A stretch of 64,000 nucleotides of DNA from Buchnera aphidicola (Cinara piceae) (GTDB lineage: Bacteria > Pseudomonadota > Gammaproteobacteria > Enterobacterales > Enterobacteriaceae): assembly GCF_900699035.1 (NCBI RefSeq), contig NZ_LR217739.1, positions 124,001 through 188,000 on the forward strand, read 5' to 3'. The notes below the pieces were generated by a model. That model searched no databases. It was not told the DNA's origin and saw only the letters and a list, made by a program, of their open reading frames with translations. Of the stretch, positions 18,484 through 28,722 are shown in pieces (positions within the stretch are counted from its first letter, which is position 1; every line of letters begins with the position of its first letter). The position numbers were made by a program, and so were the translations under genes.

Positions 18484-19149
18484 TTATATCTCATCATTTT
18501 TTTTTCGATGGGATATATTTGGTGGCCACCCTCCAATTCTCTTCCATCTATTTACTATTTCACAAAAAAGATATGCAGTTTGCATAGTATCATATAAAGC
18601 AGAATGAGCTTGTGTTGTATCAAACGGTATTCCTGCTATTTGACAGGCTTTTGCTAAAACTGTTTGCCCGAAAATTAAACCACTAAGTGTGGCTGTATCA
18701 AAAATAGTAAAAGGATGAAAAGGATTTTTTTTTGTTTTTACTCTTTTGGCTGCAGCCATTAAAAAATTATGATCAAAATTTGCGTTATGCGCTACTAATA
18801 TTCCTTTTTTACATTTATTAATACTAATTTTTTTTTTTACTAATTTAAAAATGCACTTTAATGCATTTTTTTCGCTGATTGCCCCTCTAAGAGGATTAAA
18901 TGGATCAATTTTATTAAATGCTACAGATTCTGCTTTTATAATTGATCCTTTGAAAGGTACAATATGAAAATGTAAAGTATCATCTATTTGTAACCAACCC
19001 AGTTCATTCATTTTTAAAGTTACAACAGCAATTTCTAATAAAGCATCTGTTTTTGCATGAAATCCTGCACTTTCTATATCTATAACAACAGGATAAAATC
19101 CTCTAAATCGATTATTTAATGTAAACCGTAAATTTTGTTTTATAGACAT
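18484..19149 (-). CDS. rnt: ribonuclease T
   Basis: DEDD-family 3'-5' exonuclease that trims the 3' ends of tRNAs and other stable RNAs. The 221 residues carry the first motif [10 protein letters not shown] (acidic pair), the [10 protein letters not shown] segment and the final [11 protein letters not shown] with the general base His and last Asp. Length matches E. coli (215). It is convergent with grxD. Confidence 0.96.
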   Translation of the reverse strand: MSIKQNLRFTLNNRFRGFYPVVIDIESAGFHAKTDALLEIAVVTLKMNELGWLQIDDTLHFHIVPFKGSIIKAESVAFNKIDPFNPLRGAISEKNALKCIFKLVKKKISINKCKKGILVAHNANFDHNFLMAAAKRVKTKKNPFHPFTIFDTATLSGLIFGQTVLAKACQIAGIPFDTTQAHSALYDTMQTAYLFCEIVNRWKRIGGWPPNISHRKKNDEI

Positions 19150-19687
19150 ATGAATCTCAATTTCAGTATTTAGTATAATATTGTAGTTTTTTTTATATAT
19201 ATATAAAATTATAATAATCTCAATAAAATAATTTAATATGTTTGAGTAAAATAATTTTTTTATATATCTTTTTTATAATTTTATTTTAAATTTAATAATT
19301 AAAATTTATATTTATATTATTATTCAGTATTAATTTTACTACAATTAGTAGTATATATATAATTGTTATGTATATAATAAAAATATTACATAGTTACTAA
19401 TAGATAATAATAATATATTTTCAATATAGTATTAAAATTAATTTTTAAATATTTTTTATTATAACGTCAATTTATATAATCATAACATGAAAATGAATTA
19501 TTTTTTATTTGATAAAAAATAAAAAATATTATTTTTTAAAAATTTATAAAAAATATATACAAGTAAATTTGTGTTTTTTTATATAAATAATTTTTTTTTA
19601 ATAGAAGAAATTATGCAATTATATTGCATATAATACACATTTTGTTTTTTTTTGTTAATTATAATATATATTTTAAAGTAGGTTCAT
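19150..19687. other. gene-free divergent spacer, rnt to pth
   Basis: 538 bases between divergent genes, almost only A and T. It must contain promoters for both sides. No reading frame with recognisable homology, tRNA or strong GC hairpin is visible. It may be the fully eroded remains of one or more genes; gene identity cannot be recovered by eye. Confidence 0.55.
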
Positions 19688-20269
19688 TTGAATAAAATAA
19701 AAATGATTGTAGGTTTAGGAAATTCTTTTCATCAATATGATGAAACAAGACATAATGTTGGGTTTTGGTTTGTTAATATATTATCTGATTTTTATCAGAG
19801 TTCTTTTAAATTAAAAAAAAGATTTTTAGGATTTGTTTCTTCGATTAAATTAAACAATAATAAAATTTATTTATTAAAACCAAATCTTTTTATGAACTTA
19901 AATGGTAATTCCGTGTATGCTTTATCATCTTTTTATAAAATTAAATTATCTGAAATTTTAATTGTACGAGATGAACTTGATTTATTTCCTGGAGTATTGA
20001 AGATCAAAGTCGGAACATCTGATAATGGTCATAATGGTGTTAAAAGTATTATTAATATTTTTAAAAATAAAAATGCTTTTATGCAATTAAATATTGGTAT
20101 TGGTCGGCCTAAATTAAAGAAAAATATATCAAATTTTGTTTTAGATAATCCAAGTATTATAGAAAAAAAAATGATTATAAAGGCAATACTAGAATTTATT
20201 ATTCTAACTAAAAATAATATATATAAAAAAGATTTTTTAAAAAATAAAAAAATTGTTTTAAGTATATAA
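19688..20269 (+). CDS. pth: peptidyl-tRNA hydrolase
   Basis: Recycles peptidyl-tRNA released prematurely from ribosomes. The 193-residue product retains the catalytic His in DETRHNVGFWF, the Asn in LFMNLNGNS, the Asp in VRDELDLFPG and the Asn in NGHNGVKS. The start is probably the TTG at 19688 with an AGG just upstream, because NKIKMIVGLGN then matches the family N-terminus. The ATG at 19703 would cut it five residues shorter. ychF follows after 57 bases, as in E. coli. Confidence 0.94.
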   Translation: MNKIKMIVGLGNSFHQYDETRHNVGFWFVNILSDFYQSSFKLKKRFLGFVSSIKLNNNKIYLLKPNLFMNLNGNSVYALSSFYKIKLSEILIVRDELDLFPGVLKIKVGTSDNGHNGVKSIINIFKNKNAFMQLNIGIGRPKLKKNISNFVLDNPSIIEKKMIIKAILEFIILTKNNIYKKDFLKNKKIVLSI

Positions 20270-20326
20270 ATTGTTTTAATAAATAAAATTTTTTTGAACT
20301 TTTTTATTTCATGGGTGTAAATTATT

Positions 20327-21415
20327 GTGGTATATAAATTTGGTATTATAGGTTTACCTAATGTAGGAAAATCAGCATTATTTAATAAAATAACAAAATT
20401 AAATATTCCGTCAAAAAATTTTCCTTTCTGTACAATTGACCCAAATATAGGTGTAGTATCAGTATTTGATGGCAGGTTAAAAAAAATTGCTTATTGTGTA
20501 TCATCAAAAAATATTGTATATAGCATTGTTACATTAATTGATATTGCAGGGTTAGTAAAAGGCGCTTCTAAAGGAGAAGGTTTAGGAAATAAATTTTTAG
20601 AGAAAATTAGAGAGTGTAATGCTCTTATACATGTTGTTCGTTGTTTTAAAAATACTAATATTATTCACATATATAATGATATAAACCCGATACGTGATAT
20701 TGATATTATTAATACAGAATTACTATTATCAGATTTAGATTTATGTGAAAGGATTATTAAAAAAGGTTCATTACGTCAATCTGCGAATGATAGAAATCAA
20801 AAAGTATCATTAAATTTAATAAATCGTTGTATTCGTCAATTACAATCTGGATTTGCTTTACGAGATATTATATTTTCTAAGGATGAATGGAAAAAATTAA
20901 AGCAATATCAATTTTTAACTTTAAAGCCTGTAATTTATATTTTAAATATGGAATCCAATATAGATATTGATTTTTCTTTAGATAACGTTTTTAAAAATAA
21001 TAATTTTAATAAATCAACGGTTTTTTCTATAATATTAAATGAAAATAATAATACTAAAATAAATAATATGAATTATGAATTATCTAAAAAAAATATATTT
21101 TATATTGATTTTATTAATTGTAATACAATTATTAAAAAAGTATGTGATGCTTTAAAATTAAAAATGTTTTTTACAGCAGGACCTAAAGAAGTTAGATCAT
21201 GGATTTTTAAGAAAGGGGAAACAGCATTACAAATTTCTAAATTAATTCATACTGATTTTTCTAAAGGATTTATTAGAGCTCAGATAATTTCATATGATGA
21301 TTTAATAAAATATTGCAATATAAGTAAAATTAGAAAATTAGGAAAAATACGCAGTGAAGGAAAAAAATATATTGTACAGGATGGTGACATTATAAATTTT
21401 TTATTTAATATATAA
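20327..21415 (+). CDS. ychF: redox-regulated ATPase YchF (Obg-like)
   Basis: Obg-related P-loop ATPase of the YchF/OLA1 family associated with ribosomes and stress responses. The GTG start at 20327 gives 362 residues (E. coli 363) and aligns VYKFGIIGLPNVGKS with the family N-terminus. Further motifs are the DIAGLVKGASKGEGLGN switch region and a C-terminal TGS domain ending VQDGDIINFLFN. It is co-oriented with pth and convergent with thrC. Confidence 0.95.
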   Translation: MVYKFGIIGLPNVGKSALFNKITKLNIPSKNFPFCTIDPNIGVVSVFDGRLKKIAYCVSSKNIVYSIVTLIDIAGLVKGASKGEGLGNKFLEKIRECNALIHVVRCFKNTNIIHIYNDINPIRDIDIINTELLLSDLDLCERIIKKGSLRQSANDRNQKVSLNLINRCIRQLQSGFALRDIIFSKDEWKKLKQYQFLTLKPVIYILNMESNIDIDFSLDNVFKNNNFNKSTVFSIILNENNNTKINNMNYELSKKNIFYIDFINCNTIIKKVCDALKLKMFFTAGPKEVRSWIFKKGETALQISKLIHTDFSKGFIRAQIISYDDLIKYCNISKIRKLGKIRSEGKKYIVQDGDIINFLFNI

Positions 21416-21438
21416 ATTATAATAATATCGACTTATCA

Positions 21439-21474
21439 ATGATTTAGAGAGGTATTTTTTCCTCTCTAAATCAT
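21439..21474. terminator. strong bidirectional terminator hairpin, ychF/thrC
   Basis: A 14-bp perfect stem (ATGATTTAGAGAGG and complement) with the 8-base loop TATTTTTT lies between convergent ychF and thrC. Its stability stands out in this AT-rich sequence, and it is placed to end both transcripts. Confidence 0.8.
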
Positions 21475-21482
21475 AAAATTTA

Positions 21483-22775
21483 TTAAATTTTTTTTAATAA
21501 AAAATTTTTTAATTTCAAAAAATCTGGTTTCATATGATGTGAAAAATTTTTTAAATTTACCCTAGATTGTAAAGAATCTGGTAATTTTAATTTAATATTT
21601 AATATTTCTTCTACAGTGTTTTGAAATTTAGATGGATGCGCTGTCCCTAAAAATAAACCAAAATCTGTTTTCTGTATATTTTTTTTTAATATTTTATATG
21701 CTATAGCTGCATGTGGTTCTGATATATATCCAATTTTATATAATTCCTGTATTGTTTTTATAGTTTCATTATCGGATACGCTTTCAGATTTTAAAGTATT
21801 TAAATTCCATTTTTTTCTTTTAAATATTTCTTCTACTCGTGGCCAATTATTAGGTTGACTAATATCCATAGCATTTGAAATTGTTGATACTGTATTTTTA
21901 GGTTTCCATACTCCATTTTTTAAAAATCTAGGTACAGTATCATTAGAGTTAGTAGCTGCAATAAAAGATTTAATCGGTAATCCTAATGATTTTGCAATTA
22001 ATCCAGCAGTTAAATTTCCAAAATTTCCACAAGGAATTGAAATAACAATATCATTGTGATATTTAGATGGAATTAATGCAAATGCTTCGAAATAATAACA
22101 TATTTGAGCTAATAATCTACTAATATTAATTGAATTAGCAGAATTTAAACCGATATTTTTTTTTAACTGTTTATCATTAAAAGATTGTTTGACTAAATAT
22201 TGACAATCATCAAAACTTCCATCAATAGCAATAGTATGTATATTTTTTCCCAACGTACAAAATAATATTTCTTGTAGTTTACTGACTCTACCTTTAGGAT
22301 ATAAAATAACTACTCGAACATTATTCATACGATAAAACGCATGAGCAACTGCAGCTCCAGTATCCCCAGAAGTAGCAGTTAGTATAGTCATAATAGAATT
22401 TTCTTTTTTCCAAAATGAAAGCATTTGAGCCATAAATCTAGCTCCAAAATCTTTAAATGCTAATGTTGGCCCATGAAATAATTCTAAACATGAAATATTT
22501 TTAGAAACCGGGACAATAATTGGTTTAGTAAAAGAAAAAGCTATTTTAATTTGTTTTTTTAGATCTTTTAATGATATTTCATCTGAAATAAAGTGTGATA
22601 ATATATGTGTGCTACGATTAATAAAGTCCATTTTCATTAAATCTTTTAAAACCTTAGTATTAAATTTCGGTAAATATTTTGGAAAAAATAATCCTTGTTT
22701 TTTTCCTAAACCATATTTAATAGCATTTAAAAAATTTACTTCTTCATTTTTATCTTTTAAATTATATAATTTCAT
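21483..22775 (-). CDS. thrC: threonine synthase
   Basis: PLP enzyme that turns phosphohomoserine into threonine, the last step of the pathway. The 430 residues match E. coli (428). The PLP lysine lies near residue 108 in LAFKDFGARFMAQ, and the phosphate-binding glycine-rich loop is IPCGNFGNLTAG. It is two bases from thrB in a thrA-thrB-thrC operon transcribed on the minus strand, ending at the strong hairpin at 21439-21474. Confidence 0.97.
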   Translation of the reverse strand: MKLYNLKDKNEEVNFLNAIKYGLGKKQGLFFPKYLPKFNTKVLKDLMKMDFINRSTHILSHFISDEISLKDLKKQIKIAFSFTKPIIVPVSKNISCLELFHGPTLAFKDFGARFMAQMLSFWKKENSIMTILTATSGDTGAAVAHAFYRMNNVRVVILYPKGRVSKLQEILFCTLGKNIHTIAIDGSFDDCQYLVKQSFNDKQLKKNIGLNSANSINISRLLAQICYYFEAFALIPSKYHNDIVISIPCGNFGNLTAGLIAKSLGLPIKSFIAATNSNDTVPRFLKNGVWKPKNTVSTISNAMDISQPNNWPRVEEIFKRKKWNLNTLKSESVSDNETIKTIQELYKIGYISEPHAAIAYKILKKNIQKTDFGLFLGTAHPSKFQNTVEEILNIKLKLPDSLQSRVNLKNFSHHMKPDFLKLKNFLLKKI

Positions 22776-22777
22776 CC

Positions 22778-23710
22778 TTAGATCCTTAGTTTTCTAGCAC
22801 CCAATTTATCCACTGTACAAATATGAACGAACCCCGTTTTATTTTTAATATAATTTGTTTCTAACCATTTTTTTACCTTATTTGCAATAGAAACATTTAA
22901 ACAAATTGAAAATAAAGTAGGTCCAGAACCTGAAATATTACAGGTAGAAGCGCCTAATTTAGTGATTTCATTTTTTATTTTTAAAAAATTTGGTATTAAC
23001 GGAATTCGATAAGGTTCTGCAATAGAATCTATCATGACTCGAATTGCTAATTCTTGTTGTTGAGTATATAAAGCATGTATGAAAGTAGATAAATTACGAT
23101 TATTTTTTATACATATTTCTTTATCATATTTTGATGGTAAAATATTTCTTGCTATAGAAGTAGATAAATTAATACCTGGCCACGCAATTACCCAAAGCCA
23201 ATTGTCAAATATAGGAAGTTTTTGTGTAATATGGTGTATATCATCTGTAATTATTTGTAAACCACCTAAATAACATGGCGCAACATTATCATAATGTATA
23301 CTACCTGATATGTTTCCTTCTAATATTCCCATAATATGTATTAATTCTTTTTTTGTAAGTTTAGTTTTATAGAATTTATTGAGAGCTAGTACACTTGCGA
23401 CTATAGATGAAGCGCTAGAACCTAACCCAGAACCAATAGGCATATTTTTTTCTAGTGTAATTGATATTTGTTTTTTTTTTTTTGTTTTTTCATTAAACCA
23501 GTTCCATGCTTGCCATGTAACATTTTTTTTTATATCTTTAGGTAGCTGTTTAGAGAAATCTCCGTGATAGTTTAATTGAAAAGAATTTGATGATTGTATT
23601 GATATACAGTCGCCTAATAAGGTGCCATCTATTGGCTTAATTGCTACACCTAAAATATCAAAACCAACGCCAACATTTCCAATAGAAGCGGGAGCATAAA
23701 TTTTTATCAT
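22778..23710 (-). CDS. thrB: homoserine kinase
   Basis: GHMP-family kinase that phosphorylates homoserine. The 310 residues equal the E. coli length. It has the N-terminal APASIGNVGVGFDILG and the ATP-binding glycine-rich loop MPIGSGLGSSASS, and the C-terminal motif NISGSGPTLFS. The mRNA contains a run of 13 A (complement of 23471-23483), still in frame here. It sits between thrA and thrC. Confidence 0.97.
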   Translation of the reverse strand: MIKIYAPASIGNVGVGFDILGVAIKPIDGTLLGDCISIQSSNSFQLNYHGDFSKQLPKDIKKNVTWQAWNWFNEKTKKKKQISITLEKNMPIGSGLGSSASSIVASVLALNKFYKTKLTKKELIHIMGILEGNISGSIHYDNVAPCYLGGLQIITDDIHHITQKLPIFDNWLWVIAWPGINLSTSIARNILPSKYDKEICIKNNRNLSTFIHALYTQQQELAIRVMIDSIAEPYRIPLIPNFLKIKNEITKLGASTCNISGSGPTLFSICLNVSIANKVKKWLETNYIKNKTGFVHICTVDKLGARKLRI

Positions 23711-23728
23711 TATTTTAAACTCGTAAGA

Positions 23729-26182
23729 TTATAATACGATACGTAATAAATCAGAAAAAATACCTGATGCTGTTACATTATTCCCAGCCCCGTAACCGCG
23801 TAGTATTAAAGGAATTGGTTGATAATATTTTGTATGAAAAACAAATATATTTTCTCCATTTTTGATATGATATAGTGGATTTTGATTATTTACGGATTTG
23901 ATCTGTACGCTACATTTTCCATTATTTTTTATAGTTCCAATAAATCTTAAAACTTTTTTTTCTTTTTTTGCTTGTTTAACTTTTTTAATAAATAAATGAT
24001 CTATTTTTTTTAATTTAGATAAAAAAATTTTTTTATTGTTTATATCTTTTAAATAATTTGGTAAAATTTCTTCTATTTTAATATCAGCGAGTTCTAAAGA
24101 ATATCCAAATTCTCTTGCTAAAATTAATAATTTTCTTGCTACATCAATTCCAGTAAGATCATCTTTTGGATTTGGTTCTGTAAATCCTAATTTTTTAGCT
24201 TTTTTAGTAGCTTTTGACAATGTTATATTATTATCTAATTCTCCAAATATATATGACATTGAACCAGAAAGAATACCTTGAAATTTAATTAATTTATCTC
24301 CTGAATCTATTAGATTTTTTAAATTTTGAATAATTGGTAATCCTGCACCAACATGAGTTTCATAAAAAAATTTTCTATTATATTTATTAGCTGTTTTTCT
24401 TATTTTTATATATTCAGATAACTGTGATGAATTAGATTTTTTATTAGCTGTGATAATATGAAACCCGGATTTCATAATTAAATTATATTGATTAGCAATA
24501 TTTTGACTTGCCGTGCAATCGATTAAAATAGGAATTAAATAACCATTTTTTTTTATTAATTCTAATATATGTTTTAAATGAAAAATTTTAGTAGAATTTT
24601 TAAATTGATCTATCCATTTATATGAATTAATATTTTTTTTATTTATAATATATTTTTTTGAGTTAGCAATAAGATTAACATTTATTTGAATAAATTTTTT
24701 TTTTAATATTTCACGTTGCATAAAGATTATTTTTAATAACTCTAATCCTACTCCACCAATACCAATTAAGAAAATATTTATAGGTATTATTTTAGTAATA
24801 ATTAAATTATGAATTTTTTCCATTATTTTAATGATTTTTTGATCTTCCAATACAATGGATAATGATATATTGGATATATTATATGATAGGAATAAGATTT
24901 TGTTATTAAAATTATCTATAGTTGAGCAAACTTTTTTTAAAATTTCAGTATTATTATTTTTAATATTATTACCAATAATAGAAATAATACTAAGTTTTTT
25001 TAACAAAATAACTGATTTTAATATTTTTTTTTGTATTTCTATATTAAATATTTTTTTTAATTTATTTTTAATCGCAATTAAATTATGTTTCTGAAAATAG
25101 AAATTAATTCTATTATGTGATATAGATTGGTTATATAAATATATACTAATATTATTTTTATATAAATATTTTAATAGTTTATATGAAATTTTTTCTATAT
25201 TATAATTTTTTAAGATAAATATATTAATTTGAATAATATTATTTAAGTGTGTAATTCCCTTTATTTTTTCATTATTTTTTTTGTTTTTACTATTAATAAT
25301 AGTTCCCGGATGTTGTATATTATTAGTGTTTTTAATAACACATGGTATATTATACTTCTTTAAAGGTTCTATAGAAGCGGGATGAATGACTTTCGCTCCT
25401 AAATAAGCTAATTCTAATGCTTCTTGATATGTTATTTCTGATAACAGCTGAGCTTTTGATATTATATTAGGATCCCCTGTATATATTCCATTTACATCGG
25501 TCCAAATTTCACAGATATGAGAATTTGTGCATATAGATAAAATGGTTGCGGAATAATCTGATCCATTTCTTCCTAATACAACATGTTCTTTCTTCTTATT
25601 ACCAGCTATAAACCCAGGCATAAGAATAATATTTATATTTGAAAAATTTAATTTTTGAAAGTTTTTCTTTGATCTTTTTATATCTACTACAGCATTGAGA
25701 TAATTATTATTGGCTGATATTAGTTTAACTGGATTAATTGTTATGATTTTATGTCTGTTTATTTTTAATAGTTCTTTCATTAATTGAACAGACAGAATTT
25801 CCCCTGTGCTAATTATTTTAGCATATATATTATCTGGACAGCTTTTTAATGATTTTATTTTATAGAATGTATCATTTAATTTTTCATATTGTATAATTAT
25901 TTTTGTTTTGACTTTTTTTTCTGGATATCTATTTTCTAATAAATATATATTATTTATTAAATTAAAGAAAAAATTTTTAATGATAAGTAATTTTTTTTTA
26001 GGTACTTTATTTTTTTTTATGCATTTTTTAATAGCGTATTCTAATTGATTTGTTATAGAAGCGGGGGCTGATAATACAACAGATATTTGATCATTTTTTA
26101 TTTGATTTGTAATAATTGAAGATACTTGTATAAATTTTTTTGCATTCGCAAGCGATGTACCCCCGAATTTTAACGTTTTCAT
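23729..26182 (-). CDS. thrA: bifunctional aspartokinase I / homoserine dehydrogenase I
   Basis: First and third steps of the threonine branch, also feeding lysine precursors. The 817 residues (E. coli 820) comprise an aspartokinase domain (KFGGTSLA at residues 4-11, GRNGSDYSATIL, DVNGIYTGDP), tandem ACT regulatory modules (roughly 310-460) and a homoserine dehydrogenase domain (GIGGVGLELLK, TANKKS, GILSGSMSYIFGELD, DDLTGIDVARKLLIL). The ACT inhibitor-binding motifs, QSSSE and QGSSE in E. coli, read QSISH and YNISN here. First gene of the operon; no leader-peptide attenuator is visible upstream. Confidence 0.97.
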   Translation of the reverse strand: MKTLKFGGTSLANAKKFIQVSSIITNQIKNDQISVVLSAPASITNQLEYAIKKCIKKNKVPKKKLLIIKNFFFNLINNIYLLENRYPEKKVKTKIIIQYEKLNDTFYKIKSLKSCPDNIYAKIISTGEILSVQLMKELLKINRHKIITINPVKLISANNNYLNAVVDIKRSKKNFQKLNFSNINIILMPGFIAGNKKKEHVVLGRNGSDYSATILSICTNSHICEIWTDVNGIYTGDPNIISKAQLLSEITYQEALELAYLGAKVIHPASIEPLKKYNIPCVIKNTNNIQHPGTIINSKNKKNNEKIKGITHLNNIIQINIFILKNYNIEKISYKLLKYLYKNNISIYLYNQSISHNRINFYFQKHNLIAIKNKLKKIFNIEIQKKILKSVILLKKLSIISIIGNNIKNNNTEILKKVCSTIDNFNNKILFLSYNISNISLSIVLEDQKIIKIMEKIHNLIITKIIPINIFLIGIGGVGLELLKIIFMQREILKKKFIQINVNLIANSKKYIINKKNINSYKWIDQFKNSTKIFHLKHILELIKKNGYLIPILIDCTASQNIANQYNLIMKSGFHIITANKKSNSSQLSEYIKIRKTANKYNRKFFYETHVGAGLPIIQNLKNLIDSGDKLIKFQGILSGSMSYIFGELDNNITLSKATKKAKKLGFTEPNPKDDLTGIDVARKLLILAREFGYSLELADIKIEEILPNYLKDINNKKIFLSKLKKIDHLFIKKVKQAKKEKKVLRFIGTIKNNGKCSVQIKSVNNQNPLYHIKNGENIFVFHTKYYQPIPLILRGYGAGNNVTASGIFSDLLRIVL

Positions 26183-26707
26183 TAATGTAATCTCTTTTTG
26201 AAAAATTATTTAGATTTATTTTATTTTTGATAGAATCAAATATGATATATAAACTATTATTTATTAATAGAATATGTTGATTAGTAAATATATAGAATTT
26301 TGATTTTATTATTATGAATGATATGAAAAATTTTGAGAATATAAGTATTTTTATTTTTAAATAAAAAAATTTATTTTTATATAAATATATTTTTAGGTAA
26401 ATTAATAAATTATATCATATTTTTGATATTTTTTTTCTTTTTTAGTATTTTTTATAAAACATTAAAAATAAAATTATATTTTCATTATAAAATTTTTTTT
26501 AAATGAAATGTTTTATGTATATAAAATATATTTTTTAAATTAAGGTTTATATTGTATATAAAGATAATTCTAATTAATATATATTATAATGTATATTTAT
26601 CAATATTTTTTTTTAGAAAAAATTAATATGATAATTATATTCTAATTTTTATAGATACTGTATATATAGTACATATGAGGAAATATATAATATATATTAA
26701 TGTTTTT
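26183..26707. other. gene-free spacer upstream of thrA
   Basis: 525 bases between thrA and the 3' end of pcnB, both on the minus strand. It should hold the thr operon promoter. I see no threonine/isoleucine-rich leader peptide, no stable attenuator hairpin and no other gene. Confidence 0.55.
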
Positions 26708-27922
26708 TTAAAAAAAAGTATTTTTTTTATTCCAAAAAAATAAAATTTTTTTTAGTTCAATTTTATTTTCTATTTTTGATCTGAGTGTAATTAATTCTAA
26801 AGCTTGAAAAAAGTTATTATTTTGAATAATTTTTTTAATTTCATATTTTTTTTTCATTTCTATATCTTTTTGTAAATTCCATATTTTTTTAATAATTAAA
26901 ATAATATTTTTAGGAATACCTAATAAGATTGAATATTTTTTTAAGATATAATTTACAGAAATAGAATATGCTTTAGAATATTTCAGTTGTTTATTATTTA
27001 ATAATAATTGTATTTTTTCTATTAACGGGTACCATAACAGTGTAGCAAATAAGAAAGATGGATAACATATAGATTTTTTATTAATAATAGAATCAATTTT
27101 TTTTAAACATTGTATAATAATATTTTTTAAAAAAAATGTATTTTTTTTACTAAGCGTATGAAATAAAAATGGTAGTAAGGGATATACTAGAGAATATTTT
27201 CTTAATCTAATGTAAGTGAGATAACCATATCCAAAACAAAATAATTTTATAGATTCATTAAATAATCGTGCAGGTGGTATATTTTTTAGTAAATTTGATA
27301 ATTTAACTATAGGTTCTGCAGTTTTTTTATCTATATGCATATGCAATTGTACAGAAAAACGTATTACCCGTAACATACGTACAGGATCTTCTCTATATCT
27401 AGTTTCAGCGTCACCAATTAATCGTATTATTTTTAATTTTATATCTTTAATTCCTCCAACATAATCTCTAATTCCAAAATCTTTTATACTATAATATAAT
27501 GCATTAATTGTTAAATCTCGTCTATATACATCTTCTTCTATTTTCCCGAAGGTATTATCAAACAATAACATACCATTATCTGTTTTATTAGAACGATAAT
27601 ATAATTTATTATTTTCTATATTGTTATTTTTTGCTCTAAATGTTGATACTTCTATGATTTCACTTTTAAATATTAAGTGAGCAATAATAAATCGTCTTCC
27701 TATTAATCTACAGTTTTTAAATAATTTTCTAATCTCACTTGGTTTTGCATTAGTAGCAATATCAAAATCTTTAGGTTTTTTTCCTAATAATAAATCTCTA
27801 ACCCCTCCTCCAACTAAATATGCTTCATAACCTGATTTATTTAATCTATATAATACTTTTATAGAATTTTTACTAATTTTTTTTTGAGATATATTATGAT
27901 TTTTTTTTATAATTTGATTCAT
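26708..27922 (-). CDS. pcnB: poly(A) polymerase I
   Basis: Adds 3' poly(A) tails that promote RNA decay. The 404-residue protein matches the nucleotidyltransferase core of E. coli PcnB very closely: NKSGYEAYLVGGGVRDLLLG, then KPKDFDIATNA with the catalytic Asp pair, CRLIGRRFIIAHLIF, and REDPVRMLRVIRFSVQL. The GRRF segment points to poly(A) polymerase rather than the CCA-adding enzyme. The basic C-terminus is shorter and degenerate. The tmRNA here lacks an encoded CCA, but a separate Cca would be needed for that and is not in the window. Confidence 0.92.
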   Translation of the reverse strand: MNQIIKKNHNISQKKISKNSIKVLYRLNKSGYEAYLVGGGVRDLLLGKKPKDFDIATNAKPSEIRKLFKNCRLIGRRFIIAHLIFKSEIIEVSTFRAKNNNIENNKLYYRSNKTDNGMLLFDNTFGKIEEDVYRRDLTINALYYSIKDFGIRDYVGGIKDIKLKIIRLIGDAETRYREDPVRMLRVIRFSVQLHMHIDKKTAEPIVKLSNLLKNIPPARLFNESIKLFCFGYGYLTYIRLRKYSLVYPLLPFLFHTLSKKNTFFLKNIIIQCLKKIDSIINKKSICYPSFLFATLLWYPLIEKIQLLLNNKQLKYSKAYSISVNYILKKYSILLGIPKNIILIIKKIWNLQKDIEMKKKYEIKKIIQNNNFFQALELITLRSKIENKIELKKILFFWNKKNTFF

Positions 27923-28722
27923 ATGTTAATATCTACTTTATTTTTATGTTTTTATATAGTTTTTTTGAAATTAGTATAGTTTTAATAAATAAAAAATAAA
28001 TTTTATTTTTTTGCATTATAAATATCATATATAATATATATATGAGATATATAATTTATTTTAATAATTTAGAATATTTGAAATTATATATATAAATTAA
28101 ATATTTATAAAATGTTTATTATTAAAAATTTTTTTAATTAAATTTAATTTAATAAATATTAATGTTCAAAAAATATTTTATATTTTTATAAAAATAATAT
28201 TTAGCAGATATTTTGTATATAATGCATAATTAGTGTATACAAAATTTTTTATTTTTTTTGATTAAGATATATTTATAGATTCTTAGTTTATTTTTTAATG
28301 TATAATTTCAATAATGAAAGAATATATATTTTAATATTTAAATAGATATTTATTATTTTATAATATATAAATAATTTTTAGTTATATTAGATTTTTTTTT
28401 ATTTTATTTGTAAAGTAATATAAAAATTTTTTTAAACGTGTTGTTTAATTAAATTTATTAAATTTTTCTTATTTTTTATTAATAAATAATATTCTATCTA
28501 TAGATAATATGAAATATTTTAAATATATATTTATTAAATAATTGTTTTTAAATTTAAAATGTTTTTTTTATATGTGTAGAAAATGCCATATTTTAGTATC
28601 TAATGTCAAGTAACATTGATACAATAAAAATCATTTATATAAATAGATATATATTAATAATTTTTATATATAATTATTTATATTTTTATCTTTCACTCAG
28701 TTATATATTGCAGGATAAATCG
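27923..28722. other. long gene-free spacer, pcnB to truA
   Basis: About 800 bases between divergent genes, the longest empty stretch in the window. It is almost pure A/T with scattered TATATA runs. A frame open from 28603 into truA exists, but its first 40 codons look like translated spacer. No tRNA or stable hairpin seen. From related genomes one would expect former biosynthetic genes here, so it may be gene graveyard sequence; that is inference. Confidence 0.55.

Noticed and set aside
22800-22815. A DnaA-box-like TTATCCACT near 22806
   Set aside because: A single imperfect match inside the thrB coding sequence with no cluster of boxes; not an origin.
23079-23567. Two plus-strand frames of about 60 codons within thrB
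   Set aside because: Antisense shadows of a well-conserved homoserine kinase.
28603-28722. A 40-residue N-terminal extension of TruA
   Set aside because: Composition is that of translated AT-rich spacer, it has no match to the family, and a good AGGA site precedes the ATG at 28723.
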